Below are positions 25,157 through 32,599 of a DNA stretch of 63,429 nt, piece by piece (position 1 is the first letter of the stretch; every line of letters begins with the position of its first letter). The stretch is from contig DIUC01000029.1 in assembly GCA_002435785.1 (NCBI GenBank), positions 1-63,429 of the forward strand. Direction: 5' to 3'. A program made the position numbers and the translations under genes. The notes under the pieces were generated by a model, which saw nothing but the letters and a program-made list of their open reading frames with translations, had not been told where the DNA came from and searched no databases. The DNA comes from Saprospiraceae bacterium UBA6168 (GTDB taxonomy: Bacteria; Bacteroidota; Bacteroidia; Chitinophagales; Saprospiraceae).

Positions 25157-26263
25157 CTATTTTTTCTGATAATCCACCCCCCTTTCCCCCAAATATCCCA
25201 ACACAAACTCCAACGCCCCCTCCACTTCCCCAACATACTCCGGCGGGCTAATCCCCTTCCTGTCGTATTTTCCATCCAGCACCAGATTGGCCACCGCCGT
25301 GCAAGTATAACCCGTCGTGCGGGCCATGCTGATGGTATCCGAGGCTGGGTCGTAGCGGTCGAGGAGGTCGTAGGTGATTTGCCCCTCGTCGGTACCGAGC
25401 GTGATGCGCATGATGGTAAAATCGCCTTCGCCGGGGGCTAGCTTCCATTGCGGGAAGAGTAGCCGGGCCGTGAGGTCCACGGGGCGGATACGTTGGCCTT
25501 TCACGTCCACCTCGTCGTAGCTGAAAAAGCCGCCTGCCCGCAGCACCCGCAGGTATTCGATGCAGCCGGGGTAGCGCAAGGTTTTTTCAATCATGTCCGG
25601 CACGTCGGGCATGGTGTGGATGAGCGAGCGGAGGCCATCCGTGTTGAATGCCTCCAAAGTGCCAACGCCCTGAAAATCAATCAGTTCGGGGTCGGAGAGC
25701 GCCTCACGGGTCACGAGCCTGCCGCCCTCCACGTACCTTGCCGGACGGATGTACTCCTCAATCACGTCAATCGGGGAGAAGACCGCCCGGTACTCCCACG
25801 GCCATTGCCGCACCTGTGGCAGCCCGCCCACGAGGCAGCGGAAGCTGTTGATTTTCTGGTGCTTGTGATGGTGCCCAAAGATGATATTGCCCATGCCGGG
25901 CGCCACGCCGCAGTCCACCACGGCGGTGACGTTGTGCTGTTTCGCCAGTTCGTCGAGGCCAAAAGCGTCTTCGGGGAAGAAGCTGATGTCCACCACGTTC
26001 TTGCCCGCTTCGATGCAGGTTTTCAGGGCATTGTAGCCCAAGAAGCCCGGCAATGCGCCGATGACAAGGTCGAAATCCTTGACCAGTTCTGTGAGTGTGG
26101 CGGTATTGGAAAGGTCGGTCTGCACCGTTGGGATGCCGTGTGCAGCCGGTTTGCGCAGCGATTCGGCGCTGGCGTCGGCACTGGTCACGTCGTGCTGTTT
26201 TTTCAGGTCAATGGCGATGGCACTGCCGACGAGGCCGGCGCCGAGGACGATTATTTTTTTCAT
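25157..26263 (-). CDS. saccharopine dehydrogenase-like NAD(P)-dependent oxidoreductase
   Basis: A 368-residue enzyme starting MKKIIVLGAGLVGSAIAIDL, whose GxGxxG Rossmann motif is at residues 8-13; the longer frame to 26416 lacks support. Seen: VVDISFFPEDAF and GVAPGMGNIIFGHHH segments and a C-terminal catalytic domain (about 120-350), as in saccharopine or carboxynorspermidine-type dehydrogenases. Known role of the family: NAD(P)H-linked reversible amino-acid condensation in lysine metabolism; the actual substrate here is not shown. A TAnnTTTG match lies 25 bases upstream. No lysine-pathway neighbour. Confidence 0.82.
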   Translation of the reverse strand: MKKIIVLGAGLVGSAIAIDLKKQHDVTSADASAESLRKPAAHGIPTVQTDLSNTATLTELVKDFDLVIGALPGFLGYNALKTCIEAGKNVVDISFFPEDAFGLDELAKQHNVTAVVDCGVAPGMGNIIFGHHHKHQKINSFRCLVGGLPQVRQWPWEYRAVFSPIDVIEEYIRPARYVEGGRLVTREALSDPELIDFQGVGTLEAFNTDGLRSLIHTMPDVPDMIEKTLRYPGCIEYLRVLRAGGFFSYDEVDVKGQRIRPVDLTARLLFPQWKLAPGEGDFTIMRITLGTDEGQITYDLLDRYDPASDTISMARTTGYTCTAVANLVLDGKYDRKGISPPEYVGEVEGALEFVLGYLGERGVDYQKK

Positions 26264-26287
26264 ATAGAAACTGAATTTGCGAAGCGA

Positions 26288-26295
26288 CAAAGGTA
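26288..26295 (-). promoter_or_regulatory. candidate -7 element for the saccharopine-dehydrogenase-like gene
   Basis: Minus-strand TACCTTTG matches TAnnTTTG. A TTTG about 23 bases upstream could be the -33 element. It is 25 bases from the chosen ATG. Confidence 0.45.
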
Positions 26296-26373
26296 GGTAG
26301 GGAAAAGTGATTAGGAAACAAAGAGTCAAAGGATAATCTGGTAAATACTGCTGTGTTGTTTTACAAAATAACC

Positions 26374-26381
26374 TAAATTTG
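26374..26381 (+). promoter_or_regulatory. candidate -7 element for the RelE/ParE toxin-antitoxin operon
   Basis: Plus-strand TAAATTTG matches TAnnTTTG, 42 bases before the antitoxin ATG at 26423, with a TTG about 15 bases upstream. Divergent to the saccharopine-dehydrogenase promoter. Confidence 0.45.
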
Positions 26382-26422
26382 CTTTGCTGAAAAATATTGT
26401 CATTTTTTTCAACCACTTGATT

Positions 26423-26695
26423 ATGAATACCTTAGAAATAAAAGGCAGCCTGTTCGACCTGCTTTGGAGTGTGGACGACCCACAGACCTTGCTCAAAGTC
26501 AGGGATATTGTTTTGGACTTACTCGCAAACGCCCGAGAGGACAACGCAGATTGGTGGGACGAGCTTACACCGCAGCAGCAATCACGGCTTGACATGGCCA
26601 TTTCAGACGCAAAAGCTGGCAAAAATATCGTCTCGCATGAGGCAGCGATGGCGCATTTCGATGCAAGGTTAAAAAAGTTGGGCAATGGCAATTAG
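26423..26695 (+). CDS. antitoxin of a RelE/ParE module
   Basis: A 90-residue helical protein (MNTLEIKGSLFDLLWSVDDP...), acidic in the middle (ANAREDNADWWDELTPQQQS) with the antitoxin-like ...LDMAISDAKAGKNIVSHE..AHFDARLKKL tail common to ParD/RelB-like partners in Bacteroidota. ATG at 26423 is chosen over 26384, which adds a hydrophobic non-family stretch. It overlaps the toxin gene by 11 bases. Confidence 0.82.
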   Translation: MNTLEIKGSLFDLLWSVDDPQTLLKVRDIVLDLLANAREDNADWWDELTPQQQSRLDMAISDAKAGKNIVSHEAAMAHFDARLKKLGNGN

Positions 26696-26981
26696 TGTCA
26701 ATTGGCACAATGATGCACTTCGTGATTTGACGGATATTGTTGATTATTTAGAATCTGCTGGGGAGATTCAAGCTGCTTATAGTTTCAAGGAAAGAATGAT
26801 TGATAGAATTGACTTCGTCTCTAAATACCCCGGTGTTGGTAGGCCGTCCAAAAGCCGGAAAAACCTTCGCTATATTTTGATTGACAAACATCGCAGAATG
26901 TACTACCGCTACACCAGCAGAGCGTTGACAATCCTCGCTTTTTTTGATGCAAGTCAAGACCCAAATAAAGCCCCTTTTTGA
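26685..26981 (+). CDS. RelE/ParE family toxin
   Basis: A 98-residue toxin with the family order: W-x-x-x-A-x-x-D-L (WHNDALRDLTDIVDYLE), a helix with RMIDRIDFVSKYPGVGRP, R-x-x-L/I...(NLRYILIDKHRRMYYRY) and C-terminal ILAFFDASQDPNK. These match the RelE/ParE fold that cuts mRNA on ribosomes or poisons gyrase; which of the two cannot be told. The module looks intact, unlike the two PIN modules of this window. Confidence 0.88.
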   Translation: MAISVNWHNDALRDLTDIVDYLESAGEIQAAYSFKERMIDRIDFVSKYPGVGRPSKSRKNLRYILIDKHRRMYYRYTSRALTILAFFDASQDPNKAPF

Positions 26982-27003
26982 ATTTTTGGTTGTCCTTTCC
27001 GCC

Positions 27004-28917
27004 ATGAATCTTTCTAAACTCCCCCTACTTGTTTTTCTTGCTCTTCTCATGGCGTGGCTCCTTGCTTTCTGCAAAAAAACGGCCACTACCGCCGCCGACA
27101 GCCCCTTCCGAAACGTCCGGGACAGCATAGCCTACGTGGGCATGGCCACCTGCGCTTCCTGCCACGCCAATGTGCATGAGACTTTCCAACACACGGGCAT
27201 GGGGCGTTCTTTCGACCACGCCACGCTGCAAAAAACCGCCGCCACCTTCGGCCAGCACGCCGTCGTTTTTGATTCGCTCCGCAATTTTTACTACCACCCC
27301 TTTTTCAAGGACTCGGTCATGTACGTCCTCGAATACCGCATCGAAAACGGCGATACCACGCACCGCCGATTAGAGAAAATCAGCTACATCATCGGCTCTG
27401 GGCAGCACACCAACTCGCATATCATCAACGAAAACGGCTACATCTACCAAGCGCCCATCACTTGGTACACGCAGACGGGCCGCTGGGACCTGGCGCCCGG
27501 CTTCAAGGAAAACAACAGCCGCTTCGGGCGCTGGCTCACCGATGAGTGCATCACCTGCCACAACCACCTGCCGGAACCAGTGCCCGGCTCCCTCAACCGC
27601 TTCTCGAAAATGCCCACGGGCATCGAATGTGAGCGCTGCCACGGCCCCGGCAAGTTGCATGTCGAGGAAAAACTGGCAGGCATCGTCGTGGACACCGCCA
27701 AGCTCGCCGACTACTCCATCGTGAACCCCCGCCGCCTTTCCCGTGACCTACAAATGGACCTATGCCAACGTTGCCACCTCCAGGGCGTGGCCGTGCTGAA
27801 CGAGGGCAAGACCTTCTATGACTTCAAGCCGGGCATGGCGTTGAGCGAGGTGCTGAACGTCTATCTGCCCCGGTACACCGACTCGCACGAGCGCTTCATC
27901 ATGGCTTCGCAAGCCGACCGGCTGCGCATGAGCGAGTGCTTTAAAAACTCGGAGGAACTTAGCTGCATTACTTGCCACCAGCCGCACCGCAGCGTGGAAA
28001 TCACCCCCGCCAGCCAGTACAATTCGGCTTGCATGAAATGCCACCAGCCCACTTCCTGCACGGAAAAAGCGGCCACCAGGACCTCAAAATCAGACAATTG
28101 CGTAAGCTGCCACATGCCTAAGTCCGGCAGCTCGGACATCCCGCACGTGCGCATCACCGACCACCGCATTGGCTTGCCTTTGGCAAAAACGGCGGCAGCC
28201 GCTCCGCAAAAAAAGGCGTTCCTCGGCATCAAGAACCTGACCAATCCCAAGCCCTCGCCGTTGGAAATGGCACGGGGCTACCTCGCCATGCACGACAAGT
28301 ACATCGCCTCGCCCGTGATGCTGGACAGTGCGGCGTTCTATCTCGATAAATCTAAAGCGAAGGCAACGGAACTGCTGCCCGTTCGCATTCACCTGTTGTT
28401 TTTGAAACAGGACTGGCAGGGGATTTTGGCTGCAATACCCAATACCTCAATAACCAATACCCAATACCTAAATGACGGATGGACGGCCTATCACATCGCC
28501 GAAGCCTTCTACAATACCGGGGATTACGAAAACGCCTTGCGCCACTTCGACTTGGCACTGGCCGTTTACCCACAACACCTTGATTTTCAGGAGAAAAAGG
28601 CAGCGACGCTCATCGCCCTAAAGCGGATTGCGGAAGCCAAAAAACTGCTGGAAAGCCTGCTACGAGAGAACCCCAAGCGCTCCATCGCTCTGCTCAACCT
28701 CGGCTTCGCCCAAGCGCTCACGAACAACCTGCCTGAAGCCCTCCGCCGCTACGACCAAGCCCTCGCCCTCGACCCCGACTACGAGCAGGCAATGGTGAAC
28801 AAGGCTGCGATTCTTATTTTTCAAGGGAAAAAAACGGAGGCCAAACGGCTGTTGGAGCGGGTGCTGAAGTTGAATCCGGGGAATGCGCAGGCAAGGGAGG
28901 GCATGAATAGGCTATGA
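27004..28917 (+). CDS. multiheme cytochrome c with C-terminal tetratricopeptide repeats
   Basis: A 637-residue exported protein. Seen: a hydrophobic signal with possible lipobox (LLAFC, about residue 23), seven CxxCH heme sites (CASCH about 50, CITCH, CERCH, CQRCH, CITCH, CMKCH, CVSCH) in the N-terminal ~390 residues, and at least three TPR-like repeats in the last ~150 (NTGDYENALRHFDLALAVYP; NNLPEALRRYDQALALDP; GKKTEAKRLLERVLKLNP). Periplasmic or surface electron transfer is inferred. ATG at 27004 is chosen because the frame from 26944 overlaps the toxin gene. Odd: residues about 478-490 are encoded by a CCAATAC heptanucleotide array (28431-28471). Confidence 0.88.
   Translation: MNLSKLPLLVFLALLMAWLLAFCKKTATTAADSPFRNVRDSIAYVGMATCASCHANVHETFQHTGMGRSFDHATLQKTAATFGQHAVVFDSLRNFYYHPFFKDSVMYVLEYRIENGDTTHRRLEKISYIIGSGQHTNSHIINENGYIYQAPITWYTQTGRWDLAPGFKENNSRFGRWLTDECITCHNHLPEPVPGSLNRFSKMPTGIECERCHGPGKLHVEEKLAGIVVDTAKLADYSIVNPRRLSRDLQMDLCQRCHLQGVAVLNEGKTFYDFKPGMALSEVLNVYLPRYTDSHERFIMASQADRLRMSECFKNSEELSCITCHQPHRSVEITPASQYNSACMKCHQPTSCTEKAATRTSKSDNCVSCHMPKSGSSDIPHVRITDHRIGLPLAKTAAAAPQKKAFLGIKNLTNPKPSPLEMARGYLAMHDKYIASPVMLDSAAFYLDKSKAKATELLPVRIHLLFLKQDWQGILAAIPNTSITNTQYLNDGWTAYHIAEAFYNTGDYENALRHFDLALAVYPQHLDFQEKKAATLIALKRIAEAKKLLESLLRENPKRSIALLNLGFAQALTNNLPEALRRYDQALALDPDYEQAMVNKAAILIFQGKKTEAKRLLERVLKLNPGNAQAREGMNRL
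28431..28471. repeat. in-frame heptanucleotide array (CCAATAC)n
   Basis: Units CAATACC/CAATAAC/CCAATAC run through the cytochrome gene and are read as AIPNTSITNTQYL. They fall between the heme domain and the TPR domain. Confidence 0.75.
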
Positions 28918-29020
28918 CCAATGCCCTAAAGCAAATGTTTCACAAAACTCGCCCTCCGGTTGAACATGGCAAACCAATAGCCGTTACACCCTAATAAATT
29001 CACTTAAAAATCTTATCGGT

Positions 29021-29350
29021 ATGAAAAAATCCATTCTGTGCATGGCCACAGTTGCCGTGCTATTTGCCTTTTTGCCCAATCAACTCTTCGGAACAGTGGC
29101 CAACACGCCGCTTAGCACCATCGTTGCCGACTCAACCAAGCTGGCCGAAACTTCTACCATGAACCTGTTAATGGCGAGGTTGGACGAAATCAATGCGATG
29201 GACAAATCCAATATGGATAGAGCGGAAAAACGGGCGCTGAGAAAAGAGGTGCGCTCGATTCAGCGGGAGGCCAAGAAGGTCGGCGGTGGGGTTTATATTT
29301 CTGGCGGGGCCTTGTTGCTCATCCTCTTGCTCATTTTGATTTTGGCATAA
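29021..29350 (+). CDS. small membrane-anchored exported protein
   Basis: A 109-residue protein with a signal-like N-terminus (ILCMATVAVLFAFLPNQLFG), a charged helix (LDEINAMDKSNMDRAEKRALRKEVRSIQREAKK) and a C-terminal TM (GGGVYISGGALLLILLLILILA). This layout is a recurrent small protein type in Bacteroidota with no assigned role. It stands alone between larger genes. Confidence 0.7.
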   Translation: MKKSILCMATVAVLFAFLPNQLFGTVANTPLSTIVADSTKLAETSTMNLLMARLDEINAMDKSNMDRAEKRALRKEVRSIQREAKKVGGGVYISGGALLLILLLILILA

Positions 29351-29482
29351 ACAACAATGGGGTATCTTGGTGACAAAACTGGTTCCTCCTCCGACTGGTT
29401 TTTAGCAAATTAGCATTCTGCGAGGGGGGGGCAGAGGATTGGAGGTGAGCAGTTGCGGTTTGATAGCTGCGCAGGTTTGACC

Positions 29483-31165
29483 TCACTCCAACCTTTGCCG
29501 AATCTTGCTCCCCTTCCGCAGCGACCGGAGCAACAGCAGCCCAAAGAACGCTGCCAGCCCAAAGCCCCATTTCACGCCCAGTGCCTCGCCCTTTTCATAA
29601 AACAGCCAACCAAAATAGGCAGCGGCAATGCACATGAGGGCCAGCACAAAATGCTGCCCGGCTTGGTAGAGCAGCTTCGAGCCTTCCCGGATATCGGGGG
29701 TGCGGGTTTCCAGCTTTCCTTTTTCGATTTTGAGCAGTACCCGGTGCAGCTCGTCGGGGAGGCCGAGCGAGGTGGTCACGGTGCGTTTGATGATGTTGCG
29801 AACGACGGTGGCGAGGCTCTCCTTTTCACCCAAAACAAAATCACGGGCGTAGGGGCGCACCACGTCGAGCGGGTTGAGGGACGCATCGAGGGTGGTGCAA
29901 ATGCCCAACAGCAGGGTCATCATCCGGTTGAGCAGCACCCAGTCTTTGGGTATTTGGATGGTGCCCGCTATGCCGTTCAGGCCCACTTCGTTGATGAGGT
30001 CGGTGAGGCTGTTGTTTAGCGGGTTCACCTTTATTTCCTTGAGGTTGAGGCCGTCCATCTGCACCTCGTTTTGCAGGAAATTGCGCATGGCGTCAATCAT
30101 CTTCTCGGCCATCTCGCCCGCTTCCTGGCCCTTGGCGATGAAGCCCAATTTGCGGGCGGCGTCAATCATGGCATCCGTGTCGTTCTTCACCGCCGCCTCG
30201 ATGAGCATGGGAATGCCCTTGCGGAAATCGTCGGACAGCTCGGCCACCGCCCCGAAGTCGAGCAGCACGAGCGAGCCGTCGGGTTTCACCAGGATATTGC
30301 CGGGGTGCGGGTCTGCATGATAGACGCCGTCCTTGAACAGCATCTGGGAGTAAGCCTGAAGCAGGCGGGTGGCCACGTCCCGACGGTCAAGCCCCCAAGC
30401 GTCGAGCTGGGCCAGTTCGCTGATTTTCACGCCGTCGTGCCAAGTAGTCGTCAGCACCCGGCCTGTCGAAAAAGCGGGGTGTACCTGTGGGATGGCGAAG
30501 CGCTCCACGTTCTGCAAATTGGCGGCGATGCGCTGCATGGAAGCGGCTTCCTTCGCAAAATCCAGCTCCTCCTCAATCATCAGCCGCACCTGCGAGTACA
30601 CGTAGTCAAAGCCTTTGATGTCGTAAAACCAATTATGCAGCTTGACAAGTTGGCGCATGATTTCGAGGTCCACGTGCGCCATTTCCTCGATATTGGCGTG
30701 CTGCACCTTCACCACCACCTCCGTGCCGTCCAGCAACTGCGCCCGGTGCGCCTGCCCGATGGAGGCCGAGGCCATCGGCAGCTCCTCGAAGCGGGCGAAC
30801 ATCGCTTCCGGGCCTTTGCCAAACTCCTTCATCAGCCGCTCCCGCACCTCCTCCATCGGGCGTGGCGGTATCTTGTCCTGCAAGCTTTCGAGGGGTTTCT
30901 GAAACTGCTCCGGCAGGTAGTTGCCCAACACCGACAGCAGTTGCCCGATTTTGATGAACAGGCCCTTTAGTTCCAAGATGGCCGTTTTCACCCGCTCCGC
31001 ATTGCGCACATGGAGCGCCATCAGGCGTTTTTCGTATTTCTTTTTGGATAAAAAGCGCTTGAGGAAATTCAGCCACAGGTAGCTGACTATGACGGTAAGG
31101 GCAGTGCGGTAGGCCCGCCGGAAGCGCCAACCGGCGGAAAAGGGTTTTTGGTCAATATTTGTCAT
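29483..31165 (-). CDS. ABC1/UbiB/AarF family atypical kinase
   Basis: A 560-residue member of the UbiB kinase-like family, linked to isoprenoid-quinone or lipid homeostasis and acting as an ATPase at the membrane. Seen: KxGQ motif (FIKIGQLLS, about 72-80), Ala-rich loop (PMASASIGQAH, about 131-141), the VVVKVQ Lys (about 153), HADPHPGNILVKPDGSLVLLDFG catalytic and metal motifs (about 280-302), and two C-terminal TM helices. The start codon at 31165 falls inside a heptanucleotide array (GTCATTA), so the array provides the initiation region; no closer internal Met gives a family-like start. Confidence 0.92.
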   Translation of the reverse strand: MTNIDQKPFSAGWRFRRAYRTALTVIVSYLWLNFLKRFLSKKKYEKRLMALHVRNAERVKTAILELKGLFIKIGQLLSVLGNYLPEQFQKPLESLQDKIPPRPMEEVRERLMKEFGKGPEAMFARFEELPMASASIGQAHRAQLLDGTEVVVKVQHANIEEMAHVDLEIMRQLVKLHNWFYDIKGFDYVYSQVRLMIEEELDFAKEAASMQRIAANLQNVERFAIPQVHPAFSTGRVLTTTWHDGVKISELAQLDAWGLDRRDVATRLLQAYSQMLFKDGVYHADPHPGNILVKPDGSLVLLDFGAVAELSDDFRKGIPMLIEAAVKNDTDAMIDAARKLGFIAKGQEAGEMAEKMIDAMRNFLQNEVQMDGLNLKEIKVNPLNNSLTDLINEVGLNGIAGTIQIPKDWVLLNRMMTLLLGICTTLDASLNPLDVVRPYARDFVLGEKESLATVVRNIIKRTVTTSLGLPDELHRVLLKIEKGKLETRTPDIREGSKLLYQAGQHFVLALMCIAAAYFGWLFYEKGEALGVKWGFGLAAFFGLLLLRSLRKGSKIRQRLE

Positions 31166-31377
31166 TAAATGTCATTGGTCATTAAATGTCATTGGTCATT
31201 GAACGTCATTTGTCATTAGTCATTAGTCATTAGTCATTGGGGTCATTATGGTCATTGGGGGGCATTAGTCATTAAAAGTTAGCGAGTTAGTGAGAGAGAG
31301 CCATCAATGACCATCAATGACCAATGACTACAATGACCAATGACCACAATGACCAATGACCAATGACATTCAATGAC
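31161..31377. repeat. inverted heptanucleotide arrays (GTCATTA / CAATGAC)
   Basis: The left half (31161-31275) has many GTCATTA/GTCATTG units, the right half (31302-31377) CAATGAC units, forming an imperfect palindrome around AGTTAGCGAGTTAGTGAGAG. It fills the whole gap between the aminotransferase and the ABC1 kinase: the aminotransferase stop (TCA at 31370-31372) and the kinase start (CAT at 31163-31165) are both repeat bases. Confidence 0.9.
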
Positions 31378-32269
31378 CTATCGGCGTCCCCCATTCCTCC
31401 GTCAGTTTCCTGAAATACCCTTGCACCTCAGCCAACACTTCCAAATGGGATTTGTTGACGATTTCCCGACCGTCAATCTCCGAAACCCTCGTCAACTCGC
31501 CCATCGTGCCCGTGCAAAACACCTCATCGGCGGTGTAAAACTCCGTGAGCGACAGGTTGCGCTCCGCAACGGGAATGCCATTTTCCTTGCAAAGCTCAAT
31601 GACTAATCCCCTCGTGATGCCCGGCAGGCAAGCGTCCGGGGTGGGGGAGAGCACCTGCCCATTGCGGATGCAAAAGATGTTCACGCTGTTCGTCTCCGCC
31701 ACGAAGCCGTTCATATCGAGCATGATGGCTTCGTCGGCTCCGGCGTAATTGGCTTCAATCTTCGCCAAGATGTTGTTCAACAGGTTGTTGTGGTGGATTT
31801 TTGAGTCCAAGAACATCGGGTTGTTCCGCCGGATGGAGGAAGTAATGAGCTTGATGCTTGGTGGATAAACGGGCGGCTTCCACTCTGCCAGCACGATGAG
31901 CGTACAGCCGAACTGGTTCAGCCGGGGGTCCATGCCGGAGGTCGTCTTCTCGCCCCTCGTCAGCGTCAGGCGGATGTGAGCGCCGTCCTGCATCCCGTTG
32001 GCGTTCAACGTTTGGCGGATGGCATCGGTGATGTACTCGTTGGTCGGTACATTGGCAAAAGCCAGCGCATGTGCCGAGTTTTGCATCCGCTCCAAATGTC
32101 GGTCGAGGCAGAAAATACGGCCATTATATACCCGAATGCCCTCCCAAACGGCGTCGCCACCCTGCACGGCACTGTCGAATACGGAGACTTTGGCCTCGGC
32201 CCTCGGCACGAGTTTGTCCTTCACCCATATTTGGATGTCGCTGTTTTTATCGTTGAATTGTTGTTGCAT
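31370..32269 (-). CDS. class IV PLP aminotransferase (branched-chain or D-amino-acid type)
   Basis: A 299-residue PLP enzyme of fold type IV. Seen: IWVKDKLVPRAEAKVSVFDSAVQGGDAVWEGIRVYNG at the N-terminus, LTLTRG and the DSKIHHNNLLNNILAKIEA segment that carries the Schiff-base Lys (about 161), the DMNGFVAETNSVNIF cofactor-binding segment (about 185-199), and TGTMGELTRVSEIDGREI near the C-terminus. It could be branched-chain aminotransferase, D-alanine transaminase or 4-amino-4-deoxychorismate lyase; the V-W-E-G-I-R motif favours a branched-chain-like enzyme. The final residues and stop come from repeat DNA. Confidence 0.88.
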   Translation of the reverse strand: MQQQFNDKNSDIQIWVKDKLVPRAEAKVSVFDSAVQGGDAVWEGIRVYNGRIFCLDRHLERMQNSAHALAFANVPTNEYITDAIRQTLNANGMQDGAHIRLTLTRGEKTTSGMDPRLNQFGCTLIVLAEWKPPVYPPSIKLITSSIRRNNPMFLDSKIHHNNLLNNILAKIEANYAGADEAIMLDMNGFVAETNSVNIFCIRNGQVLSPTPDACLPGITRGLVIELCKENGIPVAERNLSLTEFYTADEVFCTGTMGELTRVSEIDGREIVNKSHLEVLAEVQGYFRKLTEEWGTPIGH

Positions 32270-32317
32270 GATTTGTCAAATTGTCAATTTCTTCAATTTC
32301 CTCAACGCCCTGCTATG

Positions 32318-32580
32318 CGTCGCTTTGTCATTGCCGCAGGCAAACTGCGACGTCAAGTGTGTTCACCAGCACGACGTCGCTTTGTCATTGCCGCAGGCAA
32401 ACTGCGACGTCAAGTGTGTTGTCCCGCATGACGTCACTTTGTCATTGCCGCAGGCAAACTGCGACGTCAAGTGTGTTGTCTTGCACGACGTCGCTTTGTC
32501 ATTGCCGCAGGCAAACTGCGACGTCAAGTGTGTTGTCCCGCATGACGTCGCAGGTTGCCTGCGGCAATGACAAAAGCGAC
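32318..32580. repeat. 57-bp tandem hairpin array ending in an inverted unit
   Basis: Units begin at 32319, 32376, 32433 and 32490, an exact 57-bp period. Each reads GTCGCTTTGTCATTGCCGCA, then GGCAAACTGCGACGTCAAG, then TGTGTT and a 12-base variable end (such as GTCCCGCATGAC). A TTGCC-GCA-GGCAA hairpin flanked by GTCGC...GCGAC lies in each unit. The last element (32547-32580) is inverted (GACGTCGCAGG...ACAAAAGCGAC), closing the array as a palindrome. It lies between sbcD and the aminotransferase gene. Confidence 0.9.
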
Positions 32581-32599
32581 GAGTACCACGCTCACCCAC

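Noticed and set aside
26384..26422. Upstream start for the RelE/ParE antitoxin
   Set aside because: It would place the start between a -7 match and the family-like N-terminus; the ATG at 26423 fits better.
32318..32580. CRISPR array
   Set aside because: The repeats have regular 57-bp spacing, but the so-called spacers are only ~19 bases and mostly conserved (AGTGTGTT...); the last unit is inverted; no cas gene is present.
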